Program-made: the position numbers and the translations under genes
The notes under the pieces: model-generated
Told to the model about the DNA's origin: nothing
The model's database searches: none
What the model saw: the letters and a program-made list of their open reading frames with translations, nothing else
Shown here: positions 1-8,038 of the stretch, piece by piece
How the letters are laid out: each line of letters starts with the position of its first letter
How positions within the stretch are numbered: the first letter of the stretch is position 1
Assembly (NCBI GenBank): GCA_003219925.1
Contig: QHQU01000004.1
Location: 1-18,626, forward strand
DNA: 18,626 nt
Source of the DNA: Verrucomicrobiota bacterium
GTDB lineage: Bacteria > Verrucomicrobiota > Verrucomicrobiia > Chthoniobacterales > UBA10450
Direction: 5' to 3'

Positions 1-1
1 C

Positions 2-274
2 CTTGGTGTCGGTCTCGGCACGATTGTGCTGGCTATTAACGTCGTTCTGCTTGGCGGCTACACCTTTGGCTGCCATTCGCTCCGACATTTGATTGGCGGA
101 TTTCGCGATCAACTTTCACGGGCGCCGGCCGGCTACCAGGCCTATCGCTGTGTCAGTTGCTTCAACCGCCGCCACATGCTCTGGGCATGGATGAGTCTGT
201 TCTGGGTCGGCTTCTCCGATCTCTATGTGCGCCTTTGCTCGATGGGCATCTGGCACGATTTCAGAATCGTTTAA
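2..274 (+). CDS. sdhC: Succinate dehydrogenase membrane anchor subunit, C-terminal fragment
   Basis: The frame is open from the left edge to the TAA at 272-274, so only the last 90 residues are present and the start lies outside the window. The fragment holds the end of a hydrophobic helix (VLAINVVLLGGYTFG), a Cys-His-x3-His cluster (bases 71-88), a loop with Cys-x2-Cys (149-160), a His (173-175), then an aromatic helix ending in DLYVRL. This resembles the C-terminus of the single-subunit anchor of mycobacterial and actinobacterial Sdh1-type enzymes, recalled from family knowledge. Its role would be to hold SdhAB on the membrane and pass electrons to quinone. The SdhA and SdhB genes downstream, which are also Sdh1-like, support the call. 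The conserved Cys and His are notable because a Rieske-type cluster has been described in the membrane part of a mycobacterial Sdh1; whether these residues are its ligands cannot be judged here. Confidence 0.8.
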   Translation, partial: LGVGLGTIVLAINVVLLGGYTFGCHSLRHLIGGFRDQLSRAPAGYQAYRCVSCFNRRHMLWAWMSLFWVGFSDLYVRLCSMGIWHDFRIV

Positions 275-327
275 GCGATGAGGCGAGATGCGTTGAAGCG
301 CCACCCCGTTCGTCAAACGCGTAGCTG

Positions 328-501
328 ATGCAAGCGCTTGGCCCGCTGGCTGTCATTTTGGTGGCTGCTTTTTCTGACGGAGGTCAGCACATCGATACCA
401 TTGTCGGAGGTAGCGACCGCGACGAGCTAGTAGCATGGTTGAGTAATACCGCACGGCATGAGCGCCGAAAGAGGCGCGCACCAACCGCTTCAACTGTTTA
501 A
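328..501 (+). CDS. Possible 57-residue ORF between sdhC and sdhA (weak)
   Basis: An ATG at 328 follows directly after an in-frame TAG (322-324) and runs to a TAA at 499-501, 15 bases before sdhA. The product would start with a short hydrophobic stretch (LGPLAVILVAAF) and end in a very basic tail (RHERRKRRAP). There is no convincing ribosome binding site and no family is recognised. It is listed only because it fills most of the otherwise empty 242-base gap inside the sdh operon. A chance ORF is the more likely explanation. Confidence 0.12.
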   Translation: MQALGPLAVILVAAFSDGGQHIDTIVGGSDRDELVAWLSNTARHERRKRRAPTASTV

Positions 502-516
502 TTCTTCAACGAATCC

Positions 517-2328
517 ATGGCCGATTACGAAACTTTCCAGCATGATGTCTTGGTAATCGGTGCTGGCGGCGCTGGTTTGCGCGCGGCCATCGAAGCGTCG
601 GCAGCGGGAGTTTCGGTCGGTCTTATTTGTAAATCGCTTCTCGGCAAAGCACACACGGTCATGGCGGAAGGGGGGATCGCGGCCGCCCTGGCCAATGTCG
701 ATGAGCGCGACAATTGGAAAGTGCATTTCGCCGATACCGTGCGCGGTGGCCAGTACGTCAATCAATGGCGCATGGCCGAGTTGCACGCGAAAGAGGCGCC
801 CGATCGCGTGCGGGAGCTCGAAGCATGGGGCGCGGTTTTCGATCGAACAAAGGATGGTCGTATTCTGCAGCGGAATTTTGGCGGTCATAAATACCCGCGA
901 CTTGCGCACGTGGGAGATCGGACCGGCTTGGAAATGATTCGAACCCTACAGGATCATGGAGTGCATCAGGGCATCGACGTCCACATGGAACGCACAATCC
1001 TCACCTTGTTGAAACAGAGTGGACGCGTCGTCGGCGCATTGGGCTACGATCGTGAGCGTGGCCGCTTTTTAGTTTTTCGGGCGAAAGCAATCGTGCTCGC
1101 AACCGGTGGAATTGGGCGCGCTTACAAAATCACAAGCAACAGTTGGGAATATACCGGCGACGGTCATGCGCTCGCTTATGTAGCTGGAGCGGAATTGATC
1201 GACATGGAGTTTGTTCAGTTCCATCCCACTGGAATGGTTTGGCCACCGAGCGTGTGCGGTATTCTCGTCACGGAAGGCGTGCGAGGTGAAGGTGGGATCC
1301 TTACCAATAAGGATGGCCGTCGCTTCATGTTTGATTCGATCCCCGAAAACTACCGCGCGCAGACGGCCGATAACGAAGAAGAAGGCTGGCGCTATTGCCA
1401 GGGCGACAAAGACGCGCGGCGGCCTCCCGAATTACTAACGCGCGACCACATTGCGCGTTGCATTGTGCGCGAAATCAAAGAGGGCAGGGGCAGTCCCCAC
1501 GGCGGAGTCTTTCTCGACATCGCCTGGATCAAGAAAAAAATTCCGAACGCGGCCGAGCACATCAAAAAGAAACTGCCGAGCATGTATCACCAGTTCAAAC
1601 AACTCGCTGATATCGATATCACGGAACAGCCGATGGAAGTTGGTCCAACAACCCATTACGTGATGGGTGGCATTCGGGTTGATTCCGATACGCAAATGTC
1701 GCGTTTGCCGGGGCTGTTTGCGGCGGGCGAATGCGCGGCCGGAATCAACGGCGCAAATCGACTTGGCGGAAATTCCTTGTCCGATCTTTTAGTTTTCGGA
1801 AAACGCGCCGGTGAGTTCGCCGCCCAATTCGCGAAGGAAAATCAGCTCGGCGATATCAATGGCAATGAAATTGAGAACGTCGCCCATGAAGCATTGCGCC
1901 CATTTGAGCGAAGCAGGGGCGAAAACCCCTATATGCTGCAACGCGATCTCCAGGAGACGATGCAAGACAATGTCGGAATTGTGCGCAACGAAGCCGAGAT
2001 GACGTCTCAACTTGAATATCTGAGAAAGCTTTGGGAGCGCGCCAGCCACGTTGGCGTCAGTGGCAATCGTGAATTTAATCCCGGATGGCATACGGCCCTT
2101 GATTTAAAAAACCTGCTGACTGTTTCCGAAGCAGTAACGCGGGCGGCGCTCGAACGAAAGGAGAGTCGTGGTGCCCAATTTCGCGAGGATTATCCCGAAA
2201 AGGATGCAAGGTTCGCGAACGTGAACACCATCATCTGGCGCGGCGAAGACGGAAGGATGAATGTGCGGCTCGATCCGCTGCCGGAAATGCCGGATTATCT
2301 CAAACAAGTGATTGAGGAAATGAAGTGA
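517..2328 (+). CDS. sdhA: Succinate dehydrogenase flavoprotein subunit
   Basis: The 603-residue protein oxidises succinate to fumarate and passes electrons through covalently bound FAD to SdhB; it acts in the TCA cycle on the cytoplasmic membrane face. Visible motifs: dinucleotide fold GAGGAG (15-20); the FAD-linking His46 in GKAHTVMAEGG; substrate-site His236 in QFHPTG; catalytic Arg256 in EGVRGEGG; HYVMGG with His380; the FAD-contact block GANRLGGNSLSDLLVFG (412-428); and the C-terminal SRGAQFREDYP. The sequence follows the mycobacterial Sdh1 flavoprotein (Rv0248c type) far more closely than the E. coli type; for example NWKVHFADT, FGGHKYPRLAHVGDRTGLE and SNSWEYTGDGHALA are shared with that lineage as I remember it. 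It looks somewhat shorter than the mycobacterial protein, with a compact segment near 143-155 and a shorter C-terminus. The ATG at 517 places the FAD motif at the usual distance; no clear Shine-Dalgarno precedes it. Confidence 0.96.
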   Translation: MADYETFQHDVLVIGAGGAGLRAAIEASAAGVSVGLICKSLLGKAHTVMAEGGIAAALANVDERDNWKVHFADTVRGGQYVNQWRMAELHAKEAPDRVRELEAWGAVFDRTKDGRILQRNFGGHKYPRLAHVGDRTGLEMIRTLQDHGVHQGIDVHMERTILTLLKQSGRVVGALGYDRERGRFLVFRAKAIVLATGGIGRAYKITSNSWEYTGDGHALAYVAGAELIDMEFVQFHPTGMVWPPSVCGILVTEGVRGEGGILTNKDGRRFMFDSIPENYRAQTADNEEEGWRYCQGDKDARRPPELLTRDHIARCIVREIKEGRGSPHGGVFLDIAWIKKKIPNAAEHIKKKLPSMYHQFKQLADIDITEQPMEVGPTTHYVMGGIRVDSDTQMSRLPGLFAAGECAAGINGANRLGGNSLSDLLVFGKRAGEFAAQFAKENQLGDINGNEIENVAHEALRPFERSRGENPYMLQRDLQETMQDNVGIVRNEAEMTSQLEYLRKLWERASHVGVSGNREFNPGWHTALDLKNLLTVSEAVTRAALERKESRGAQFREDYPEKDARFANVNTIIWRGEDGRMNVRLDPLPEMPDYLKQVIEEMK

Positions 2329-2383
2329 TCTTGTGCGATAGCAATAGAGGATTGGGTAGCGCGTGCGCCCCGAAAATTTCCGA

Positions 2384-3133
2384 ATGAACGTTCAATTCAA
2401 AATCTGGCGCGGCGATGCGAGCGGCGGGAAATTTCGCGAATACGCGACAGAAGTCTCCGAGGGCATGGTCGTGCTCGATGCTGTGCACGACATTCAGCGG
2501 ACGCAGGCGAACGATCTGGCTTGTCGCTGGAACTGTAAGGCAGGCAAGTGCGGCTCGTGTTCGGCGGAAGTAAATGGAATGCCCAAGCTCATGTGCATGA
2601 CACGAATGAGCGATCTGCCGCTGGATCGGCCGATTACGATTGAGCCGATGAAGGCATTCCCAATCGTGAAAGATTTAATCACCGATGTGTCGTGGAATTT
2701 TCGGGTGAAACAGAAGATCAAGAAATTTAAACCGCGTCCGCCTGATGCGCCGGACGGGACCTGGCGAATGCAACAGGAAGATATCGATCGGGTGCAGGAG
2801 TTTCGGAAATGCATCGAGTGTTTTCTTTGTCAGGATGTCTGCCACGTCCTGCGCGATCATCAGATGCACGATCGCTTTATCGGGCCGCGTTTCTTGATTT
2901 ACGCGGCCGCCTTGGAGATGCACCCGCTCGATACCGAAAATCGGGTAGCGGAATTGCGCGAAGCCCACGGGATCGGGTACTGCAACATCACGAAATGCTG
3001 CACCAAGGTTTGTCCGGAGGAGATTGAGATCACGGACAACGGGATTATTCCGTTGAAAGAACGAGTAGTGGATGAATTTTATGACCCGCTGGGATGGTTG
3101 TGGCGGACGGGTAAAAGGAAACGTGAACCGTGA
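2384..3133 (+). CDS. sdhB: Succinate dehydrogenase iron-sulfur subunit
   Basis: The 249-residue protein carries electrons from SdhA flavin to the membrane anchor through three clusters, all with complete ligand sets: [2Fe-2S] Cys51, 56, 59, 71 (CKAGKCGSC...C); [4Fe-4S] Cys143, 146, 149, 210; and [3Fe-4S] Cys153, 200, 206. The spacing of the last two sets equals that of E. coli SdhB with a constant offset of 6. Cys47 and Cys205 are extra. The text CRWNCKAGKCGSCSAEVNG and GYCNITKCC is that of the mycobacterial Sdh1 type (Rv0247c). The start is ambiguous: ATG at 2384 gives MNVQFKIWRGD, matching the family N-terminus, whereas an in-frame GTG at 2363 adds seven residues and has AGAGG 12 bases upstream. 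It lies 55 bases after sdhA and is surely co-transcribed with it. Confidence 0.95.
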   Translation: MNVQFKIWRGDASGGKFREYATEVSEGMVVLDAVHDIQRTQANDLACRWNCKAGKCGSCSAEVNGMPKLMCMTRMSDLPLDRPITIEPMKAFPIVKDLITDVSWNFRVKQKIKKFKPRPPDAPDGTWRMQQEDIDRVQEFRKCIECFLCQDVCHVLRDHQMHDRFIGPRFLIYAAALEMHPLDTENRVAELREAHGIGYCNITKCCTKVCPEEIEITDNGIIPLKERVVDEFYDPLGWLWRTGKRKREP

Positions 3134-3181
3134 TTCAAGAATGTGAACCGGTTTGTATTTAACGAGTTAACGATTTAAGGA

Positions 3182-3679
3182 ATGTCCGAACTCAAACAGC
3201 TTTCGCCCCATGCCATCCCCTCCGCTTTAGAGAAAGCTGAACGCTATCGCCTACTAAACGAACCAGCCGAAGCGGAAAGCATTTGTCTTGACGTGCTGGA
3301 GGCTGATCCAGGCAATCAGCATGCACTTATTACGCTACTGCTCGCCATCACCGACCGCTTCAGCAAAGGTTACGGGGTGAGCGACACTCAGGCGAAGGAA
3401 ATTCTTGGCAAAATCAAAGGGGACTACGAGCGCGCTTATTACAGCGGAATTTTGGCCGAACGCCGCGCCAAAGCCCAGCTCGCGCGAGGAACGCCTGGGT
3501 GCGGTTACTTGGCCTATGAAGGCTTTCGGGAAGCAATGCACTGGTTCGAAAAAGCGGAAGCGCTTCGCCCGTCTGGAAACGACGACGCTTTGCTACGGTG
3601 GAACACTTGCGCCCGGATGATGGCGCGGAATCAGCTCGCTCCGCAAGAACATGAGCGGGTCGAGCCTCCGTTGGAATGA
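3182..3679 (+). CDS. Small TPR-like protein of unknown function, downstream of sdhB
   Basis: The 165-residue soluble protein has no signal peptide or membrane segment. Residues about 15-50 (ALEKAERYRLLNEPAEAESI... LEADPGNQHAL) have the helix-turn-helix pattern and the small-residue and DPGN signature of a tetratricopeptide repeat. A second partial repeat is visible around 112-145 (YEGFREAMHWFEKAEALRPSGNDDALLRWN). TPRs bind other proteins, so a role as an assembly or interaction partner is possible, but no function is known to me. It begins 48 bases after sdhB on the same strand, which suggests co-transcription and maybe a link with the dehydrogenase. AAGGA abuts the ATG at 3182, too close for a good ribosome binding site. 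The start is supported by the absence of other ATGs before the repeat. Confidence 0.75.
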   Translation: MSELKQLSPHAIPSALEKAERYRLLNEPAEAESICLDVLEADPGNQHALITLLLAITDRFSKGYGVSDTQAKEILGKIKGDYERAYYSGILAERRAKAQLARGTPGCGYLAYEGFREAMHWFEKAEALRPSGNDDALLRWNTCARMMARNQLAPQEHERVEPPLE

Positions 3680-3733
3680 GTAGGATCTTGGCTTGACAGT
3701 CAGACCGCTCTCCGTCACAGCGAAGTTAAATAT

Positions 3734-6100
3734 CTACGTCCGCCAACTATAATCGCCGCGTTCTACATTAAGGTTGGGATTGTAGTAGGGGTCGCCCTGC
3801 TCAATCACTTCCCCCCATCGGTCTAGCAGCAGTTGGCGGTCGACCAGATCATCAGACTTCTGTCGAGAATGCGATTCGTGGTGTATCAGCAAAGCGCGAG
3901 GTGTCCAGATGATACGTAAACCGCGGCTGCGTAGGCGCAGGCAAAGATCAAGATCCTGGTAGACGTTACGGAAATCTTCATTAAAGCCTCCGATCGCTTC
4001 AAAAGTTAATTTTCGCATCGCCATGCACGCTGCGGTAACGGCCGAAACCTCGCGTGGACACGACAAATTACCGCCGTAACCATCTGAGTTCACCGTGAAA
4101 CCGCGCATCATGTGGTCGGCCGTTCCACGCATTCCCAGCACGACGCCGGCGTGTTGGACCCCGCCGTCTTCATGTAGGAGAAGCGCGCCCACAGCGCCGA
4201 CGTCTTCTTGCTCGGCATAGTAAACCAAATGATCCAGCCATAACTCGGAGATGATCTCAGTATCGTTATTAAGAAAAACCAGGTACTCCCCGGCGGTGTG
4301 ACGCACGGCCGTGTTGTTGGCGCGGGAGAAGTTGAAGGGATTGGGTATTTCAACACGAACTGCAGGATATGCGCGCATTACTTCCAACGCTTCTTTATTC
4401 GTTGTATTATTGTCGGCGAGGATCACTTCGAAGTTCGGGTAGCGGGTGTTTTGGTAGAGGCCGTTGAGGCAGCGCGAAAGCAGTTCTGGCGAGTCCTTGG
4501 TCGGAATCATGATACTGATCTTCGGGAAGCTCTTGCGCGGTGTTGGTACTATTCTCAGCCGATGGGGAGTTGCTCCTGATTCAGCCCGAGCAGGCAGTCC
4601 CATTCGTTCCAAGTGCGCACTCAATGCCTTGGGTTCAAGCGTCATCAGGTCTGCTTTGCGATCAGAAGCCGCGCCGATACTTCTGACTATTTTTCGCTTG
4701 TGGTAAAGTACCCTCGGGATATGCGTAATCCGAGCATCCGTCTCGCTTACTCGCAGCATAAAAGCGAAGTCTTGAACACCGTCCAATGCCGGATCAAATC
4801 CAACACTTGCAGCCAGTTCGCGCCGGAGACAGAGGAGATGGCCAATATATATTGCGCCGCGAAAATACTCCGGTGACCAGGCAGGTTTGAAAAACGGCTC
4901 TGTCAAGAGACCACTTGCATCGTCGAGCTTGTCCTCATCCGAATAGCCGACATCAAAGCCTTCCCGCAACTTCCCAGCCATGGCGGCCAGCGCCTCTGGA
5001 TGGAGCAGGGCGTCATGATCGAGAAAGCAAACAAACTCGCCTCGAGCAAGCTCAAGAGCCCGATTGCGCGCCGCGCTCACGCTAGCGCGAGTTGCAAAGC
5101 TCACCTTAAAGGCGTCATGCGCTTTCCCCAACGATTGTAGCATCTCACCTACTTCGGGATTGTCCGATCCGGCATCTGACAAACACCATTCCCAATCTGC
5201 GAATGTTTGATTAAGCACGCTTGCGGCAGCTTCTGCGAGCCAGCGCGGCCGTGTGTTGAAGGTGCAAGTAACAATACTAATCAGCGGCAGTTTTGATTTT
5301 ACGCGGCCGGCATGATGAACAATCAGAGGCCTGAGAACGGAAACAACTTCATTTGCACGCACGCTGGGATAGACGATCGGAAGCTGGTGCCCATATCTTT
5401 TATCTGTCGCACTGATCCGACCGGAGCGAGCATCTTCGCTCGAAACTTCACGAGCGGCAGAGCTGCCATCCTCAGCCGTGATCTCGAGCGCACGTTCGAC
5501 AAAGCACTTCCACGAGGTACCCTGCCCAATCGCTTCCAGCCGCACTGACGAAGTTCCAGGCGACAGTGGGATGTTTATCGAGAACCCACCGTAACGAGCT
5601 CCCGGATAGTCCGGCACCTTCTGGGCTACGTCTTCTCGAATCAAGCCGTAGTGGCCGACATAGGATTTGCGGCCAACTCTCGCCCGGACCCCAACTACCT
5701 GCGGCCCACCATGTGCGAAACACCATCCGCTTATTGTTAAAACCCCATTGGAAGGGTTCCAGCCATCTGGACAATCAAGAGCATAAACAAGGTCGGACAG
5801 TTCTCCAATTGACCCGGCGACGCGTTTGGAAAAGCGTCGCTGTAACTTCCATAGCGGCTTCGCTATCTTCCAGGCCCACGAGTGTTCAACGCTCTCAATC
5901 CAACGGTCGCGGTCGTTCAGACGAGCAGTTAAGTCTGCACGCCGGACCTTATTTTCCCAAGCTTCGTGTTCGGCGCGGCGCAGTTCCCAAGAAAGCGAAA
6001 CCAAATTCGTATGACTGCACTCGTCCGCCTTTTGAAGAGACAGCCTTTTCTCGCGAAGCTTCGCTTCGGGCGATGCTCGATCTGCGTCTATCGGGTGCAC
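3734..6100 (-). CDS. Large glycosyltransferase with two GT2 domains and an N-terminal beta domain
   Basis: The 788-residue cytoplasmic enzyme probably adds sugars during surface polysaccharide synthesis. In order: a charged, likely coiled-coil segment (about 11-70); a short SWAWKIAKPLWKL motif (74-86), similar to the SW-T-PLR motif seen in other large bacterial glycosyltransferases; a beta-rich module (about 115-207) with SGW (124-126), RED (155-157) and GGF (171-173); a first GT2 domain (about 273-470) with SIVTCTFNTR, DHD at 361-363 in the DxD place and YSDEDKLD; and a second GT2 domain (about 527-745) of the rhamnosyltransferase (WbbL/RgpF-like) type with IMIPTKD, FLNNDTE (609-615) and YQDLDLCLRLR (714-724). 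Two GT2 domains suggest two successive transfers. No membrane helices are seen. The start is GTG at 6100; no ATG occurs in frame before residue 320 and the frame stays open to a stop at 6173-6175, so the N-terminus is uncertain. It ends 54 bases from the convergent TPR gene. Confidence 0.9.
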   Translation of the reverse strand: MHPIDADRASPEAKLREKRLSLQKADECSHTNLVSLSWELRRAEHEAWENKVRRADLTARLNDRDRWIESVEHSWAWKIAKPLWKLQRRFSKRVAGSIGELSDLVYALDCPDGWNPSNGVLTISGWCFAHGGPQVVGVRARVGRKSYVGHYGLIREDVAQKVPDYPGARYGGFSINIPLSPGTSSVRLEAIGQGTSWKCFVERALEITAEDGSSAAREVSSEDARSGRISATDKRYGHQLPIVYPSVRANEVVSVLRPLIVHHAGRVKSKLPLISIVTCTFNTRPRWLAEAAASVLNQTFADWEWCLSDAGSDNPEVGEMLQSLGKAHDAFKVSFATRASVSAARNRALELARGEFVCFLDHDALLHPEALAAMAGKLREGFDVGYSDEDKLDDASGLLTEPFFKPAWSPEYFRGAIYIGHLLCLRRELAASVGFDPALDGVQDFAFMLRVSETDARITHIPRVLYHKRKIVRSIGAASDRKADLMTLEPKALSAHLERMGLPARAESGATPHRLRIVPTPRKSFPKISIMIPTKDSPELLSRCLNGLYQNTRYPNFEVILADNNTTNKEALEVMRAYPAVRVEIPNPFNFSRANNTAVRHTAGEYLVFLNNDTEIISELWLDHLVYYAEQEDVGAVGALLLHEDGGVQHAGVVLGMRGTADHMMRGFTVNSDGYGGNLSCPREVSAVTAACMAMRKLTFEAIGGFNEDFRNVYQDLDLCLRLRSRGLRIIWTPRALLIHHESHSRQKSDDLVDRQLLLDRWGEVIEQGDPYYNPNLNVERGDYSWRT

Positions 6101-6604
6101 TTTCTGTTTGATGGTGAGAGCCGACGGTTTTGGATGGGCAAAAGCTTCGGGGATATCTTTCGCGCGTCGGTCTTACGCGAATTCAAGTCTGAAAAAACAG
6201 CGAACACCGATGAGGAACATAGAAGAAAAGCTGCGGCATTGAGTAAAAGCTTAACACGCGAAAGATGGTAGTGCGGCAGTGGGAACGCCGTGAAATGCCC
6301 CCCGGGCGATAAGCTTTTCAAGACCACCATTGTTTCGGCAGAATACCTCTTGGCGCATGAGAAGCGAGCAGTTTAGGCAGACGCTCTCTCGCCTGCTATC
6401 TGTCATAAGCATTTATCTGCCCAATTCGCTCTGTAGCAAGACGGAAGGATCGCTGATGGCTGGGACCTCGTCACGATCTCCGCTTTGCGACAAACGCCGG
6501 GGGCCAACAATCAGCGCTAGATGAAAACGCCTGTCTGGTATGGGCGAGAATAAAACGCCTGTGCCGGAGTGCGTATCGCTATCGTTCAAGGATATATGGC
6601 GGAC

Positions 6605-6650
6605 ACGAAATTGCGAAACGCGACAATACGAAATTGCGAAACGCGACAAT
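6605..6650. repeat. Perfect 23-base tandem duplication
   Basis: Two identical head-to-tail copies of a 23-base unit (6605-6627 and 6628-6650) beginning acgaaattgcgaaacg. The three bases acg after the second copy start a third copy that then diverges. Each unit itself contains two near-repeats (acgaaattgcg and gcgaaacgcg). It lies in non-coding DNA between divergent genes and could be replication slippage or a pair of protein-binding sites. Confidence 0.9.
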
Positions 6651-6659
6651 ACGTATTGT
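6646..6659. repeat. 14-base perfect palindrome overlapping the tandem repeat end
   Basis: The sequence acaatacgtattgt equals its own reverse complement. It is formed at the junction of the last repeat copy and the unique DNA after it. With no spacer it is more like a dimeric regulator's operator than a terminator. No regulator gene is visible in the window. Confidence 0.7.
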
Positions 6660-7064
6660 AAGCAAATGGCCGCCCCATGAGAGCTTGCAAATACGAGAAC
6701 CTCGACTATTAGTCGCGGTCTCTGTAGGTTATGCTGCATGTGCGGCCTTAAGTGATCAGCGGCTTTCCCGTCCAGAGTCATGTCACATCATCATTTTCTC
6801 CCTTGGCTGATTTCGAGAGCGTGGCATCTGGGACGGTATGCGCACTTTCTTTGTGAGAGCGCGGCTCGGGTCGTTCAAGTAGGGCTGTGCCACGGTCAAC
6901 GAGCGGTGCGGTTTCCCCGCCAACGCCACCTGATAGCGAGTTCTCCTTACGAAGGCTCGGAAAACCAAAACCGGCTGAATCGGCCAAAGAGAGCAAGCCG
7001 GCACATAAGACGCGAGGTGATCGCCCCTGGGCGAAGGTCAATTCCACGTCGCGATAATGGCTTC

Positions 7065-7820
7065 ATGATTACCTGTCCTGCCAGGTCGGGAAGTAGCATG
7101 CTGGTTCATCTACTTCGATCTCATCCTGAGATTTGCGCACATGATGAGGTATTCTCTCCAGACAAAGTAAGAGGACTCTCTGGCAAGTACCTCCAGAGAA
7201 GCAGAGAGGATCCGGGTTTCATCGAATGGCTTTCTGCCGAAAGATACCGAGATCCTATTAGATTTCTGTACAAATTCGTCCTTGATCCGGACGGAAAGAA
7301 GGCAGTTGGGTTTAAGCTTAAGCATGATGAGCTCGTCTTGCCGGGATATGAGACTGTGCGGAACGAGATCGCAAGTAACCGCAAGTTGCGGATTGTGCAC
7401 CTAAGACGCAACAATTTGCTTCGTCGATATTTGTCTCACTACATTGCGGCGAACGTTACACGGGTCACCTTAGCCGTAGGCGAACAATCAATTCCCGAGC
7501 TACCTCCAATCCGGCTGGACCCTGTGGATTGCGAAAGAGATTTTGAAACGACACTCATCCGGCAAGCAGAGTTTACAGTCCTTTTTGCAGGCCATCGAAG
7601 CTTTTCTATCTCGTACGAGCAGTTGATCAGTGGTGAACGCAGCCAGCTTGATAAGCTTCTTCGCTTCCTTGGTGTATCAACGCGCGAGTTGACCACTACC
7701 ACGCGGAGACTTGGTCGCGATAATTTGCGTAGTGTGATCGCCAATTATGACGAACTGCGTGAATATTTTTGTGAAAGTCGTTTTGCGGAATTTTTTGAGG
7801 ATTCGATAAAGAGAGAATAA
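7065..7820 (+). CDS. Sulfotransferase, Stf0-like
   Basis: Sulfotransferases move sulfate from PAPS to a hydroxyl group, here probably on a sugar or glycolipid. With the ATG at 7065 the protein has 251 residues and starts MITCPARSGSSMLVHLLRSHP, the 5'-phosphosulfate loop. The 3'-phosphate site follows as RIVHLRRNNLLRRYLSHYIA (about residues 109-128), with the Arg and Ser expected there, and YEQL (about 184-187) further on. The motif HLRRxNLLRRYLS is typical of the Stf0/LPS-sulfotransferase branch. The frame is open back to 6780, adding 95 residues, but that part is rich in Arg and His, has no domain and looks untranslated. A GTG at 7017 is another candidate start. No good ribosome binding site is seen for any of them. 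It is the only gene of the glycan region on the + strand and faces a second sulfotransferase gene 218 bases away. Confidence 0.8.
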   Translation: MITCPARSGSSMLVHLLRSHPEICAHDEVFSPDKVRGLSGKYLQRSREDPGFIEWLSAERYRDPIRFLYKFVLDPDGKKAVGFKLKHDELVLPGYETVRNEIASNRKLRIVHLRRNNLLRRYLSHYIAANVTRVTLAVGEQSIPELPPIRLDPVDCERDFETTLIRQAEFTVLFAGHRSFSISYEQLISGERSQLDKLLRFLGVSTRELTTTTRRLGRDNLRSVIANYDELREYFCESRFAEFFEDSIKRE

Positions 7821-8038
7821 CTCCCAGGCGACGGTGCATTTCATTCCACCATCGTGCAGTATGCCAAACGCGGTTGCTGTCCAGCCAGGACTGACTATGC
7901 GAGCAGTGCGGTCAAAAACAGCGTTCAAACTATCTCCCTTGCAGTAAGATTGACCTGAATATTGGGAGATACCGAAAATAATCGGGCGATTATCTGGAAA
8001 CACGTCTAAGTGGCACGATGTGCTCTGTCATTACAGGA

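Larger units (their letters stand above)
6101..7064. other. Long stretch without a supported gene between divergent genes
   Basis: This 964-base stretch separates the start of the double-GT2 gene (- strand) from the first sulfotransferase (+ strand). ORFs of 60-120 codons exist on both strands, including a + frame open from 6780 that joins the sulfotransferase, but their translations have no recognisable domain and biased, low-hydrophobic-core composition typical of non-coding DNA. The stretch must hold the promoters of both flanking genes, although I cannot point to convincing -35/-10 boxes. Its only clear structure is the tandem repeat and palindrome at 6605-6659. It could be the remains of a decayed gene. 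Confidence 0.6.

Noticed and set aside
490..909. 139-codon ORF on the - strand opposite sdhA
   Set aside because: It lies wholly within the unambiguous sdhA gene and its translation has no domain.
5566..6111. 181-codon ORF on the + strand
   Set aside because: It is antisense to the conserved double-GT2 gene and shows no recognisable protein features.
6605..6653. Possible CRISPR array
   Set aside because: Only two adjacent copies without spacers and no cas genes; it is a simple tandem duplication.
6413..6781. 122-codon ORF on the - strand in the long intergenic stretch
   Set aside because: It reads through the 23-base tandem repeat, has no domain and has a random-looking composition. It cannot be fully excluded but has no support.
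6780..7064. N-terminal 95-residue extension of the Stf0-like sulfotransferase
   Set aside because: The PAPS loop of these enzymes is normally near the N-terminus and the extension is Arg/His-rich without secondary-structure pattern.
7830..7860. Possible terminator hairpin between the convergent sulfotransferase genes
   Set aside because: The arms (gacggtg and caccatc) mispair and no T-run follows.
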